A DNA stretch of 64,000 nt from Nitrososphaerota archaeon (GTDB lineage: Archaea; Thermoproteota; Nitrososphaeria; Nitrososphaerales; JACQRY01). The position numbers and the translations under genes were made by a program. Shown piece after piece: positions 42,027-51,423 of the stretch (positions are counted from its first letter, which is position 1; the number at the start of each line of letters is the position of its first letter). Below the pieces are notes generated by a model. That model saw only the letters and a program-made list of their open reading frames with translations, did no database searches and had not been told where the DNA came from. The stretch lies in NCBI GenBank assembly GCA_016184315.1, contig JACPCU010000027.1, positions 1-64,000 on the forward strand. The letters are read 5' to 3'.

Positions 42027-43577
42027 TTGGAGTTGGATGCAGAGGAGAAGGATACTGTTATTGTGCTGGACTTCGGAGCTCAGTATGCTCATCTGATCGC
42101 TAGGAGGGTCAGGGAGTGCGGAGTGTACTCTGAGCTGGCTCCGTTTGATGTTTCTCCTGAGGCGTTGGCTGCTAGGTCTGCGAAGGGGATCATTCTTTCA
42201 GGTGGGCCTGCTAGCGTGTACGAGGCTAATGCTCCTGTGTGCGACAAAGGGGTTTTTGAGCTTGGTATACCTGTCCTTGGGATCTGCTATGGGCTTCAGT
42301 TGATGGTGCATCTATTTGGCGGTGAGGTTGTCAGGAGCCCTAAGAGGGAGTATGGGAAGGCTGAGCTCAAAGTTAAGGATCCTTCTGACTTATTCAAGGG
42401 TCTTGGCGGTCAGCTGACGGTTTGGATGAGCCATGGCGACGCCGCGGTTGAGCTGCCTGAGGGCTTTGAAGCGATTGGAGTGACGTCGAATTCTCCTTAT
42501 GCTGCTATCAGGGATATGGGGAGGAGGCTCTTTGGGGTGCAGTTTCACCCGGAGGTGGCTCATACTCCCCGTGGCATGGAGATCCTTAGGAACTTCCTTG
42601 ATGTCTGCGGATGCGCTTCTTCTTGGAGGATGGAGGCTTTTGTGGATAGGAAGGTGGAGGAGATTAGGAAACAGGTTGGCGGCGAGAAGGTTCTTTGTGC
42701 TTTGAGTGGAGGAGTGGACTCTTCAACGGCTGCTGTTCTGGTTCACAGGGCTGTTGGAGACCAGTTGACGTGCGTCTTCGTGGATCATGGGTTGCTGCGG
42801 AAGAACGAGGCTCAGGAAGTTTTGAAGGCTTTCCGGGATCATTTCAAGATGAGGCTTCTGCACGTTGATAAGGCTGCTCAGTTCTTGGGTCGTCTAAAGG
42901 GTGTTGTTGACCCTGAGGAGAAGAGGATGATCATAGGGGAGGAGTTTGTTAAGGCTTTCACGGAGACTGCTGGGGAGTATGGTCCTTTTCAGTGGCTTGC
43001 TCAGGGAACCCTGTATCCTGATGTGATTGAGAGTGCTGGGACAGGTAGCCCTGCTTCAAGGATTAAGACGCATCATAATGTTGCGGGGCTTCCTGAGTGG
43101 ATGGCGTTTAAGCTGCTGGAGCCTTTGAGGGATTTGTATAAGGATGAGGTGCGTAAAGTGGCTTCTATACTTGGGATACCTGACACGATTGTGAAGAGGC
43201 ATCCGTTCCCCGGGCCGGGGTTGGCTGTGAGGATTGTGGGCGAGGTTACGGGGGAGAAGATCAGTGTTTGCCGTGAAGCCAGCAGTATTGTTGAGGAGGA
43301 GTTGATGAAGAGCGGTCTGCATGGGAGGGTTTGGCAGGCCTTCGCAGTGGTTGGTGACGATAAGGCGGTGGGTGTGCTGGGTGATGCGAGGAAGGTTGGC
43401 TACATTGTGACTGTCAGGGTTGTGGAGTCTGTTGACGCGATGACTGCTGACTGGTCTAGGATTCCGTATGAGGTGTTGGAGCGGATAAGCAACAGGATTA
43501 CGAACGAGGTTCCGGGGGCCACTTGGGTGACGTATGCGGTTTCAAGCAAGCCTCCTGCGACGATAGAGCCCCAGTGA
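42027..43577 (+). CDS. guaA: GMP synthase, glutaminase and synthetase fused
   Basis: A 516-residue full-length GMP synthase. The class I glutaminase domain has Cys87 (LGICYGLQ), His174 and Glu176 (QFHPEV). The ATP-pyrophosphatase loop is ALSGGVDSS (225-233), and the C-terminal dimerisation domain includes PFPGPGLAVRI. It converts XMP to GMP using glutamine. Many euryarchaea split this enzyme into two genes, whereas here it is fused. The start is a TTG, at 42027 or two codons later. Confidence 0.96.
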   Translation: MELDAEEKDTVIVLDFGAQYAHLIARRVRECGVYSELAPFDVSPEALAARSAKGIILSGGPASVYEANAPVCDKGVFELGIPVLGICYGLQLMVHLFGGEVVRSPKREYGKAELKVKDPSDLFKGLGGQLTVWMSHGDAAVELPEGFEAIGVTSNSPYAAIRDMGRRLFGVQFHPEVAHTPRGMEILRNFLDVCGCASSWRMEAFVDRKVEEIRKQVGGEKVLCALSGGVDSSTAAVLVHRAVGDQLTCVFVDHGLLRKNEAQEVLKAFRDHFKMRLLHVDKAAQFLGRLKGVVDPEEKRMIIGEEFVKAFTETAGEYGPFQWLAQGTLYPDVIESAGTGSPASRIKTHHNVAGLPEWMAFKLLEPLRDLYKDEVRKVASILGIPDTIVKRHPFPGPGLAVRIVGEVTGEKISVCREASSIVEEELMKSGLHGRVWQAFAVVGDDKAVGVLGDARKVGYIVTVRVVESVDAMTADWSRIPYEVLERISNRITNEVPGATWVTYAVSSKPPATIEPQ

Positions 43578-43649
43578 AGATCGCTGTCTTAGAATGCTTA
43601 GACCCCCCTTACAATATAAATTTCAAGTTTGCTCTGAATTTCAGAGGGT

Positions 43650-44726
43650 TTAATCGGGCTGCTCGGTTTTTCCTTTCTGTGTCTCTAGGAAGTCTGAGAC
43701 TTCTGTTTTAGTCGGAGCTTCTGCAGAGGGATTCGAAGCGTATAGAGACGCAGCCATGTTTGCTAAAAGAAGCCTAGCATCTGGTCTGATACCGGCGAGA
43801 TAGCCGTAGAGATCAGCTGCGTCCCAAACGTCCCCTGCACCAGTAGCGGTCACTTGGTTGATCTGCGGAGAAGAGGCATAGTGAACCTCGCCGGCGAGGG
43901 CTGAGGCTGAGCCGATAGGAGTGTGCAGATCCACTGTAATAGGGAGTTCTTCAGAAAGTTTCTTGCAGGTTACGGAAACGTCTTTCAGCGAGTAGTCAGA
44001 CGGAATCTTGTTGACCGACAACTCTCTGCTCAGGAGCCTAGATTCGTTTTCGTTGATGCTTAGGTGGGTGACCAGCCCCTTGTCTGAAGCCTTCTTGATG
44101 AATCTTGTGAATTCCTCTTTTCTGTTGGAGAAGTCCGCTGGATCTATGAATCTGACGGCGTTCTTCTTAGCCTTCTTGAAGACGAGTTCCGCTAGCTCTG
44201 TGCCTCTTCGGTTTGAAGCCCAGTTGACCACAGCGATTACGGAGGCAGACAAGACTGTTTCTACTGTCTTGGCGTCGAGTTTCTCTGGCCCTATTGAATC
44301 CATGTGACCAATATCGCTGAGCATGACGTTCACGTGACCGTTCTTCTCAGTGAATTCTAGAGCGGTTGTGTAGCCCGGGTTTCCTTCTATGATCTTCAGG
44401 GTGACTGATCTTAGGTGCCTGAAGCTTTCTTCAAGGAGAAGCTTGGACTCGCCTCTGGCCAAAGTTATGAGATCAGTTTTGACACTTAGTTTGCCTAGGG
44501 CATATGCGAGGTTGACTGCGTTTCCACCCTTTACCTCTACTTGACGTATGTTGCGGATGCTTCCTCCGCCGGCCTTGATCTTCTCCTTCAACATAGCTGT
44601 GAGCTTAGGCAGAGGTGGAACGTAGACGATTCTGTCTATGAAGTAGTCAGGCATAACCACCACTCTAGAAGCATCTAGACTGGTGTGGAATGCTCTTCTT
44701 ACTTCATCTATCGTAGATAGGCTCAT
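43650..44726 (-). CDS. PfkB-family sugar/nucleoside kinase
   Basis: A 358-residue ribokinase-family protein. The N-terminal motif is VKGGNAVNLAYALGKL (GGN at 67-69) and the C-terminal motif VTATGAGDVWDAADLYGYL (GAGD 296-299) holds the catalytic Asp and anion hole. Substrates in the family include ribose, fructose phosphates, nucleosides and sugar acids; none can be assigned. It faces guaA convergently and lies downstream of the trpB2 gene in the same direction. Confidence 0.87.
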   Translation of the reverse strand: MSLSTIDEVRRAFHTSLDASRVVVMPDYFIDRIVYVPPLPKLTAMLKEKIKAGGGSIRNIRQVEVKGGNAVNLAYALGKLSVKTDLITLARGESKLLLEESFRHLRSVTLKIIEGNPGYTTALEFTEKNGHVNVMLSDIGHMDSIGPEKLDAKTVETVLSASVIAVVNWASNRRGTELAELVFKKAKKNAVRFIDPADFSNRKEEFTRFIKKASDKGLVTHLSINENESRLLSRELSVNKIPSDYSLKDVSVTCKKLSEELPITVDLHTPIGSASALAGEVHYASSPQINQVTATGAGDVWDAADLYGYLAGIRPDARLLLANMAASLYASNPSAEAPTKTEVSDFLETQKGKTEQPD

Positions 44727-44785
44727 GCTTGCCGCTGGTTTCGACGAACATCCCAGCCTAAAAGGCTGAGGGGGCTTTACTCTGC

Positions 44786-46147
44786 TTACTTTACGTAGGT
44801 CGGCACGTTGATCTCAGTCGGCTCCCAGTCTTGAAGCTTGTGATTAAGGAAGTCGTCGTAGGCCTGCAGGTCGAGTAGGCCGTGGCCGCACATGTTGAAG
44901 GCTATGACCTTCTTTTCGCCTGTCTGTTTGCATCTCAGTGCCTCATCAATAGCGTACTTCACGTTGTGGGCTGTTTCGGGAGCAGTGATCAAGCCTTCCG
45001 TCTGAGCAAGTGTCTTAGCTGCTTCGAATACTTCGTTCTGATGGTATGCTACTGACCTCATGTATCCCTTGTTGATCAACAGGCATAGGGAAGGAGCCTT
45101 TCCGTGGTATCGCAGTCCCCCTGAGTGGATAGGGGGAGCAGCATACTTGTGGCCCAGAGTGTACATTCTAACGAGCGGCGTCATCTCTCCTGAGTCGCCG
45201 AAGTCATAGGTGTAGATGCCTTTGGTGGTTGAGGGGACAGCCCTGGGTTCGCAGGCGACGAAATCTGTGTTAGTCTTGCCCTTCAGCTTATCCGTCATGA
45301 ATGGGTAGGCGAAACCAGCGAAGTTGGAGCCTCCTCCGATGCATCCGCAGATCACGTCGGGGTAAACATCGATCATTTCGAACTGCTTCTTAGCTTCAAG
45401 CCCCACGATGCTCTGATGGGTCAAGACATGGTTTAGCACCGAGCCCAAGCAGTACCTAGTCTTCTCATCCGTCAAAGTGTCTTCAACAGCTTCGGTAATA
45501 GCTATGCCGAGAGAACCGTGGTGTTCAGGATCTTTTTCGACGAGACTTCTACCGAACTTAGTGTTGTTGCTGGGCGACGGAAGCACCTCTGCTCCATAAG
45601 TCTCCATCATGACCCTTCTGCCGGGCTTCTGCTTGTAGCTGATCCTTACCATGTACACTCTGCACTTCAAGCCGAACAGGGCGCTAGACATGGCCAGCGA
45701 AGAGCCCCATTGGCCTGCACCTGTTTCGGTTACGACTCTCTCGGTGCCCTGCTTCATGTTGTAGTATGCTTGAGCAATAGCCGTATTCGGCTTGTGGCTG
45801 CCGGCAGGGCTCAGATACTCGCACTTGTAGTATATCTGGGCAGGTGTCTTCAGGAAAGCTTCGAGGCGCTTCGCTCTGACTAGAGGTGTGGGCCTCGGAA
45901 GGCGCAGATAGGCGTCAAGAACCTCATCGGGGATCTTGATGTATCGTTCCGTTGAAATTTCCTGCATGACCAGCTCCTGCGCGAAGAGCCTCAGCATCTT
46001 CTGAGGGTTCACTGGCTTCATGTCCCCTGGATCCAAATAGGGGTCTGGAGGCGCAGGCAGATCCGGGAGAATGTTGTACCAAGAAGTCGGGATCTCGTCA
46101 GGGTTTAGGAAGACCGTGTGCTCCTTGACGCTCTCTGAAACCTTCAT
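44786..46147 (-). CDS. trpB2: Tryptophan synthase beta chain, TrpB2 type
   Basis: A 453-residue PLP enzyme of the TrpB2 (COG1350) class, longer than classical TrpB by an N-terminal extension. The PLP lysine is in PAGSHKPNTAIAQAYY (Lys119). ETGAGQWGSSLAMSSALFG and CIGGGSNFAGFAYPF (phosphate-binding glycines) follow. TrpB2 joins indole with serine, often without a TrpA partner. The gene shares a bidirectional TATA element with a divergent ACT-domain regulator gene. The ATG is probably close to the transcript start. Confidence 0.94.
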   Translation of the reverse strand: MKVSESVKEHTVFLNPDEIPTSWYNILPDLPAPPDPYLDPGDMKPVNPQKMLRLFAQELVMQEISTERYIKIPDEVLDAYLRLPRPTPLVRAKRLEAFLKTPAQIYYKCEYLSPAGSHKPNTAIAQAYYNMKQGTERVVTETGAGQWGSSLAMSSALFGLKCRVYMVRISYKQKPGRRVMMETYGAEVLPSPSNNTKFGRSLVEKDPEHHGSLGIAITEAVEDTLTDEKTRYCLGSVLNHVLTHQSIVGLEAKKQFEMIDVYPDVICGCIGGGSNFAGFAYPFMTDKLKGKTNTDFVACEPRAVPSTTKGIYTYDFGDSGEMTPLVRMYTLGHKYAAPPIHSGGLRYHGKAPSLCLLINKGYMRSVAYHQNEVFEAAKTLAQTEGLITAPETAHNVKYAIDEALRCKQTGEKKVIAFNMCGHGLLDLQAYDDFLNHKLQDWEPTEINVPTYVK

Positions 46148-46177
46148 TCTGAGTCAGTTTTATGCTCCCGCGCAATC

Positions 46178-46184
46178 TTATATA
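46178..46184. promoter_or_regulatory. Shared TATA box of trpB2 and the ACT regulator
   Basis: TTATATA in the short gap between two divergent genes. Leftward it reads TATATAA, about 31-37 bases from the trpB2 ATG; rightward it is 27-33 bases before the TTG at 46211. One central TATA could serve both directions, with leaderless transcripts on each side. Confidence 0.6.
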
Positions 46185-46210
46185 CCTTCTTGCACAGATA
46201 CCGGCATGCC

Positions 46211-46714
46211 TTGTGGCCTCAGATAAAGGACCGCCTAGCAAAGCAGCCTGAGAGGCTCAGCATAGTGCGGAAGATGGTTGAACTCGGCATACGAGTAAGC
46301 GAGGACGCAAGGTTCTACCTCGGTGACGTGGAGATCAGCGACACAGCCATCGCGCGAGCTGTAAATGTGGATAGAAGAGTGGTAAGGAGCTCCGCTGAGC
46401 AGATTCTCCAAGACGCCCAGCTGAAAACCATTCTGAGCAAGCTTAAGCCCAGCGGCGCGAGTCTTGTTGACGTCGCCCAAGAGCTCGGCTACCAAGTTAT
46501 TGTGATTACTGCTGATCCTCATAAGCCCGGCGTCATTTCAGTCGTGACTTCTATCCTAGCTGAGTACGGAGTAGTTGTAAGACAGGCTTTGGCTGATGAC
46601 CCTGATTTGACTCCTGAGCCTAAGCTCACTCTTGTGCTGCAGGGAACAGTGCCTCCTGAAGCACTTGTTAGGGCTAGATCGGTTGCTTCTGTGAGCAGTG
46701 TCACTCTCAGATAG
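46211..46714 (+). CDS. HTH-ACT regulator (COG2061-like, amino-acid binding)
   Basis: About 167 residues from a TTG at 46211. An upstream TTG at 46190 would lie almost on the TATA box and is unlikely. The N-terminal helix-turn-helix-like region (ISDTAIARAVNVDRRVVRSSAEQIL) is followed by an ACT domain (YQVIVITADPHKPGVISVVTSIL). The family has been described as a predicted allosteric regulator near homoserine dehydrogenase. Beside trpB2 it may sense an amino acid and control that gene; this is inference from position. Confidence 0.8.
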   Translation: MWPQIKDRLAKQPERLSIVRKMVELGIRVSEDARFYLGDVEISDTAIARAVNVDRRVVRSSAEQILQDAQLKTILSKLKPSGASLVDVAQELGYQVIVITADPHKPGVISVVTSILAEYGVVVRQALADDPDLTPEPKLTLVLQGTVPPEALVRARSVASVSSVTLR

Positions 46715-46716
46715 TT

Positions 46717-47232
46717 TTAGCGGTAGAAGTCTTTCTGCTCTGTAGTTGCCTTGGCCGCTGGCTTCTTGAGCAGCTCGGGGGGAACCTTGATTCGTGAAAC
46801 CGTCTGGGTGTTTATGATGTAGTAGGGGTCTCCGTCGAAGGTGAACTTGTCTGTTCTAAGAATGCTTGTGACTTCAAGCTTGATTCTTAGTAGGCTTCCG
46901 TCGGAGAACTCGTAGATGTTCCACTGTTCTGGCCCTACTCGCTCAAAGTCTACTGGCGAGACGTTGAAGTCTTTGGGGTCTGGTGAGGTTGGAGGAGGCA
47001 TGGATGGTGTTCCTTTCATGGTCTTCGGACATAGGGTTGAGAATAGGTTCTGTGAAAGCCATGCGTAGATTGGCTGTCCGCTGGTGTCATACTCGTTCAT
47101 CTTGACTATCTTCGTTACGATGAGTCTGCCGAAGAGGGTGGTGCCGTCTTCAAGCCTATATTTTATCCACGGCTCGCTCTTCATGGAGAACTCTATGGCT
47201 TCTCCTTTGCTGAGATCGTATTGGGCTTGCAA
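46717..47232 (-). CDS. Conserved archaeal hypothetical protein, two similar halves
   Basis: A 171-residue beta-rich protein. Both halves carry related strings (IKYRLEDGTTLFGRLIVTKIVKM and WNIYEFSDGSLLRIKLEVTSILR), pointing to an internal duplication of a small barrel-like domain, joined by a Pro-rich linker (TPSMPPPTSPDPKD). Function unknown. It is convergent with the ACT regulator (2-base gap). Confidence 0.72.
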   Translation of the reverse strand: MQAQYDLSKGEAIEFSMKSEPWIKYRLEDGTTLFGRLIVTKIVKMNEYDTSGQPIYAWLSQNLFSTLCPKTMKGTPSMPPPTSPDPKDFNVSPVDFERVGPEQWNIYEFSDGSLLRIKLEVTSILRTDKFTFDGDPYYIINTQTVSRIKVPPELLKKPAAKATTEQKDFYR

Positions 47233-47386
47233 GTGGTCTTATTCCCCTTTATCCGAACACTGTCTGCACCCGTCATTCTTCTTTCAGATAAGTGTTGCAA
47301 CGGTTTTACAGTGAAAGATAGGGTGCTGTTTAACCATCGGGACTTGCCAGATCCCCGAGTCCTCGCGTAGGATTGTTCTAGGGGGG

Positions 47387-47396
47387 TTATATAAAG
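47387..47396 (+). promoter_or_regulatory. TATA box of the Toprim gene
   Basis: TTATATAAAG about 43-52 bases before the TTG start of the Toprim protein, a near-consensus archaeal TATA. Confidence 0.6.
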
Positions 47397-47438
47397 TGGG
47401 TAAGGCGAACACGCCCTGAAGTTTGAGCAGAAGCAAAC

Positions 47439-47897
47439 TTGGTCAAACCTTTTAAGCAGAATTATAGAACGAAGGATTGTCTACTCAGGTTGGTGCGCAG
47501 GGAAAGCCAAGCTACCGTTGAAGCAGTCAGATCCTTCGTCAAGAAGCTGAATGATGAATGCAGCAACGGAGCCATTGTCGTAGTTGAAGGACCCAGAGAT
47601 GCCAAGGCGTTGGGAGCAATAGGTTTCAACGGCAGTCTTATCACTCTCTACGGAAACCGCCTCACGAAACTTGTGGCCAAAGCCGAGAAGCATAGTCGAA
47701 CCATACTTCTCTTCGACCTCGACCAGGAAGGAAGATCCCTCACCAAGAAAGCAGCCCTGATACTGGAAGGAAAGAAGCAGCCCATAGACCTCTTCTTCAG
47801 AAGAGAACTTGCTCACGCCACAAAGGGGCATGTAAGACACGTCGAGGAACTAGCAAGATTCAAGGAATACTTGACATTAATACCCGTAGGTTTATAA
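47439..47897 (+). CDS. Archaeal Toprim-domain protein (UPF0292-like)
   Basis: A 152-residue protein with a compact Toprim fold: IVVVEGPRDAKALGAIG (catalytic Glu) and ILLFDLDQEGRSL (DxD). The C-terminal part is helical and basic. Such small Toprim proteins are encoded near dnaG in many archaea; nucleic-acid processing is assumed but unproven. The start is a TTG. It is followed, 58 bases later, by dnaG. Confidence 0.85.
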   Translation: MVKPFKQNYRTKDCLLRLVRRESQATVEAVRSFVKKLNDECSNGAIVVVEGPRDAKALGAIGFNGSLITLYGNRLTKLVAKAEKHSRTILLFDLDQEGRSLTKKAALILEGKKQPIDLFFRRELAHATKGHVRHVEELARFKEYLTLIPVGL

Positions 47898-47955
47898 GCT
47901 GGCTAAACAGCCCTCTACTCTGTTAAAATTACGTTTAACTCTGTAAACAGGTAGG

Positions 47956-49104
47956 ATGATTACGCAATTGCCCGAAAGCAGTATTGTAAAGTATATGGTA
48001 AGGCTTCGATTTAATATCGAAGGAGTAGTAGAGAAAGCAGACATCATAGGCGCTATATTTGGCCAGACAGAAGGACTCTTCGGCCCCGAGATGAATCTCA
48101 ACGAGCTTCAGAAGTCCTATAAGCTGGGCCGCATAGAGATCAACCTAGACTCAAGGGAAGGAAAGACCCACGGCGAAGTCCTGCTGCCCATGTCCACAGA
48201 CATCTCCACAGCGGCGCTCATAGCTGCAGCTGTGGAAAGCGTCGACAAAGTAGGACCTTGCGGCGCAAGGTTTCACCTCGATGCTATAGAAGATGTCCGA
48301 TCGACGAAGAGGAAGAGCATCGCTGAGAGAGCTAAATCCATTGTGAAAGACTGGTCTTCTAAGGTCTCCAGCGAGGGAGAAGAAGTGTTGAAAGATGTGA
48401 TGGAGGCCCAGAAGCGCGGCAAACTCATCAACTTCGGAAAAGAAGGGCTTCCAGCAGGAGTAGGCATCTACACCTCTGACATGGTGATACTCGTCGAGGG
48501 GAGGGCTGACGTCATCAACCTCCTCCGAGCAGGCATAGAGAACTGTGTAGCGGTGGAGGGAGCCAAGATCCCCGAGTCCGTAGCCAAGTTATCCAGAGAG
48601 AAGAACATCATAGCGTTCCTTGACGGAGACAGAGGCGGAGACATCATACTAAGAGAACTTGAGCAAGTGGCAAGGATCTCCAAGGTCGTCAGGGCTCCGA
48701 ACGGCAGGGAAGTCGAAGACTTGACTCCGGTAGAAATTTTGGATCTACTGAGAGAAGTGCTCCCCGGAGCTAAAAGAGAAGTTATCCCTGAAGCCAAGGT
48801 TGGAGGAGCAATAGCTGACAAGGTTCGGGAGCTTCATCCCCAGATAGGAGGCACACTTGAGGCGGTCATCTTGAACAACGAGTTCCAAGAAGTCAAGAAG
48901 GTGCCCGTCAGCGAGCTGATACCTGCGTTGGAAGGCGGAGACAGCATGAGACACGTGATCTTCGACGGAATAGTGACTCAGAGGCTTGTTGACGCATGCA
49001 GCAAGGTCGGAGTAAACACCCTTGTGGGCCATAGGGTTGGCAGCCTAACTAACCGCCCCGAGCAGCTGACCATACATACCTTCAGAGACTTCGGCTTAGA
49101 CTAA
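47956..49104 (+). CDS. dnaG: DNA primase DnaG-like, archaeal
   Basis: A 382-residue archaeal DnaG. It has an N-terminal domain (GAIFGQTEGLFGPEMNL) and a Toprim domain with VILVEGRADVINLL (Glu181) and IAFLDGDRGGDIIL (Asp223, Asp225). A C-terminal Zn-free region follows. In archaea this protein is linked both to priming and to the exosome. The ATG start follows a GTAGG, with AT-rich sequence (GTTAAAATTACG) upstream. Pelota begins 6 bases after the stop. Confidence 0.95.
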   Translation: MITQLPESSIVKYMVRLRFNIEGVVEKADIIGAIFGQTEGLFGPEMNLNELQKSYKLGRIEINLDSREGKTHGEVLLPMSTDISTAALIAAAVESVDKVGPCGARFHLDAIEDVRSTKRKSIAERAKSIVKDWSSKVSSEGEEVLKDVMEAQKRGKLINFGKEGLPAGVGIYTSDMVILVEGRADVINLLRAGIENCVAVEGAKIPESVAKLSREKNIIAFLDGDRGGDIILRELEQVARISKVVRAPNGREVEDLTPVEILDLLREVLPGAKREVIPEAKVGGAIADKVRELHPQIGGTLEAVILNNEFQEVKKVPVSELIPALEGGDSMRHVIFDGIVTQRLVDACSKVGVNTLVGHRVGSLTNRPEQLTIHTFRDFGLD

Positions 49105-49109
49105 GGGTA

Positions 49110-50160
49110 ATGATAATTCACAGCCTGATCCCCAAGTCAGGCCTAGTAGTGGTTACACCTGAGGATGTTAACGATCTTTGGCGTCTCAGACGCTTGATAA
49201 GCGTGGGAGACATAGTTGCCGGCGAAACCACTAGAGTAGTTAAGGGCCAAGGATTCTACACAAGGCCCGACAAAGGTGAACGCGTCAAAGTCAAGGTTAC
49301 TTTGATCGTGGAGAAGGTGAAACTGGACAGCACCTTTGGCAGCCTAAGGGTCACTGGGAAGATCGTTGATGTTTCAACTGACCTGTTGTCAAAAGGCTCC
49401 TTTCATTCTCTTCTTGTTACTCCTGAGCGTCGCCTCGCGGTGAAGAAGGAGAAGTGGGGCGTGTTGGAGTCTAAGCTTGTGGGTGAGGGTGAAGTCTCGA
49501 TTGGCTGCGTTATCGCTGCGCTGGACGCGAGGGAGGCGGGTGTGGGTGTGCTGAGGGGTACTCATCTGAAGGTGTTGACTACAATCGCTTCAGGGTTTGG
49601 TGGGAAGAGGTATGAGGAGGGTAAGGGCAGCTATCAGAGCTTCTTCAACAAGGTTGAGGAAACCATGAGAACGGTGTATGTTGAAGGTGACAAGGTGTTT
49701 ATGGCGGGTCCGGGGCAGGTCAAGAACCAGTTTGCTAATCTGGTAAGAGAGAGGTGGAAGGAGGCCTCTGCAGGCATCCATCTGATCGACGGTGTGGATG
49801 TTACTGGGGAGGACGGTGTGTTTGCCACTGTCCGTTCATCGGGGTTCAGGAAGATCGTTGAGGACAGTGTCATCGCTAAGGCTCACAGCGTGCTGGAGGA
49901 GGCTGTGAGAAGAGTGTCGTTGGGGGATACTAGGGTTGCAATGGCGTTCCCAGATGTGTCTAGGGCTGGTGAAGCTGGAGCCGTTGAGGAGCTTGTTTTG
50001 TCTGACAGGTTGTTCGAATTGGGGATTCTGGAGGATGATCTGGTTGCGCTGCTGAATACTGTGGAGAAGTATGGTGGGAAAGCATACCTGCTTGATTCTT
50101 CTACGGATATGGGTAGGCAGGCCTCTGGGCATAGTTGCGCTTCTGCGCTACGCTGTCTAA
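49110..50160 (+). pseudogene. pelA: Pelota (ribosome rescue factor), frameshift near the C-terminus
   Basis: Domain order and length match archaeal Pelota: a Sm-like N-terminal domain (LWRLRRLISVGDIVAGETTR), a central eRF1-like domain (SGFGGKRYEEG) and a C-terminal domain. The frame from 49110 runs to a normal YGGKAYLLDSSTDMG, then becomes unlike Pelota and continues to 50486. A neighbouring frame from about 50128 gives LGIVALLRYAV and a TAA at 50158-50160, the standard Pelota ending. A small indel at about 50120-50130 therefore broke the frame, most likely an assembly error. Pelota with aIF/ABCE1 releases stalled ribosomes. Confidence 0.88.
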
Positions 50161-50560
50161 GAGGTAGAGGAAGTGCCCGTGTGGCGCTTGAGGGTGCTCT
50201 TATACGGGTAGGCCTAGGGGGTTCACGTATGGTTGGGGTTTGTCTCTGGTGCATTCAAAAAGGTGTCACCGCGTTAACAATTATAGTCTTGACTCATTCA
50301 ATCCTTCGTAACTGGACCAGTGGTGAGATTCTCTTCAAATCCAGTCCGTTGTGGTGGACTTCGTTGCGGGAAGGAGCGTCGTGTTTGGATGAATCAAGAG
50401 TTTCGTTCTGGCCCGAACACTCTTTTATGTGGATGTATTCTCTTGGTAGAGGTGTTAATGGTGCTTTAACCTTCCCTTTCCTGTAGTAGTTTCTCCAAAT
50501 GTGAGGGGTTGCCGTAAGACTTAATTCTTCGTAAGAGTTACCCACAGTATGATGCAGTAA

Positions 50561-50791
50561 ATGTCTTACTCTAAGGTTACGAAGAAAGGTCAAGTGACTA
50601 TTCCGTCAACTTTGCGGAAGAGGTATCGGATGGAGGGAGGCGTTACGGTAAAGTTCGAAGAGGCAGGTCAAGGCTTGGTGATTAAGCCCCTGCCGGATAT
50701 TGTCGATTCGGCTGGCAAACTATCAACGTACGCGCGTGTTGAAGAGGTGTTGAAGGATGTTTTAAAGGAACGCGAAGAGGCGTTCAGGTAG
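50561..50791 (+). CDS. AbrB-fold antitoxin (VapB-like)
   Basis: A 76-residue protein, MSYSKVTKKGQVTIPSTLRK, the textbook AbrB/MazE start, followed by GGVTVKFEEAGQGLVIKPL. The C-terminal 25 residues are charged and would occupy the toxin groove. The PIN gene starts one base after its stop. Confidence 0.9.
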   Translation: MSYSKVTKKGQVTIPSTLRKRYRMEGGVTVKFEEAGQGLVIKPLPDIVDSAGKLSTYARVEEVLKDVLKEREEAFR

Positions 50792-50792
50792 A

Positions 50793-51224
50793 GTGCCCGA
50801 ATTCCGACTGGTGCTCGATACAACCTTCTTTATCCTCCATTATTTCTCAGCCGATGGGACGGTTCATTCCAGAACGCGAGAGGTACTCCGCAGGTGTAGG
50901 AAGATCGGAAATAGAGGACTTCTACCCACCATAGTTTTATCAGAATTCTATGCTCAAGCAGCAAAGCGCGTGGGAAGTGAAGAAGCAAAACGAAGATTCT
51001 GCGAGGTAGCCGAGTCAGGTCTCGATATCATGGTTCTAGATACTCGGGTAAGTGAGCAGGCCGGAGTACTCCGCCATAAGTATCGTGAGAAGGTTCCTTG
51101 GGGAGACTGCATAATAGCTGCTACCGCCATCATGGCGAGAGTAAACCTCATACTCTCCGAAGACCCTCATTTCACAATGATACGTGAACTAAAGACCAAG
51201 AAATTGAACGATTTATCTCTATGA
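50793..51224 (+). CDS. PIN-domain toxin (VapC-like)
   Basis: A 143-residue PIN protein with FRLVLDTTFFILHYF (Asp), TIVLSEFYAQAAK (Glu), VPWGDCIIAATAIM (Asp) and NLILSEDPHF (Asp); the site is complete. It starts from a GTG one base after the antitoxin stop. Expected activity is Mg-dependent RNA cleavage under stress. Confidence 0.9.
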   Translation: MPEFRLVLDTTFFILHYFSADGTVHSRTREVLRRCRKIGNRGLLPTIVLSEFYAQAAKRVGSEEAKRRFCEVAESGLDIMVLDTRVSEQAGVLRHKYREKVPWGDCIIAATAIMARVNLILSEDPHFTMIRELKTKKLNDLSL

Positions 51225-51423
51225 GTAACTAACTGCCTCTTCTAACAGCTTCTATGAAGCGGTCTATTATCCCGCAGGATTTGTTCAAGCACTTCGTGCG
51301 GTGGGGTTTAGGTTCACACCTACGTTCACACTTTCTATCGCTAATGTAGCGGTGGAATAGCCATTTTCTGCCTATTCTAGGCTTCCACCTGCGTTGTTTC
51401 GAGCCTGTGGAAAGATCTTCAGC

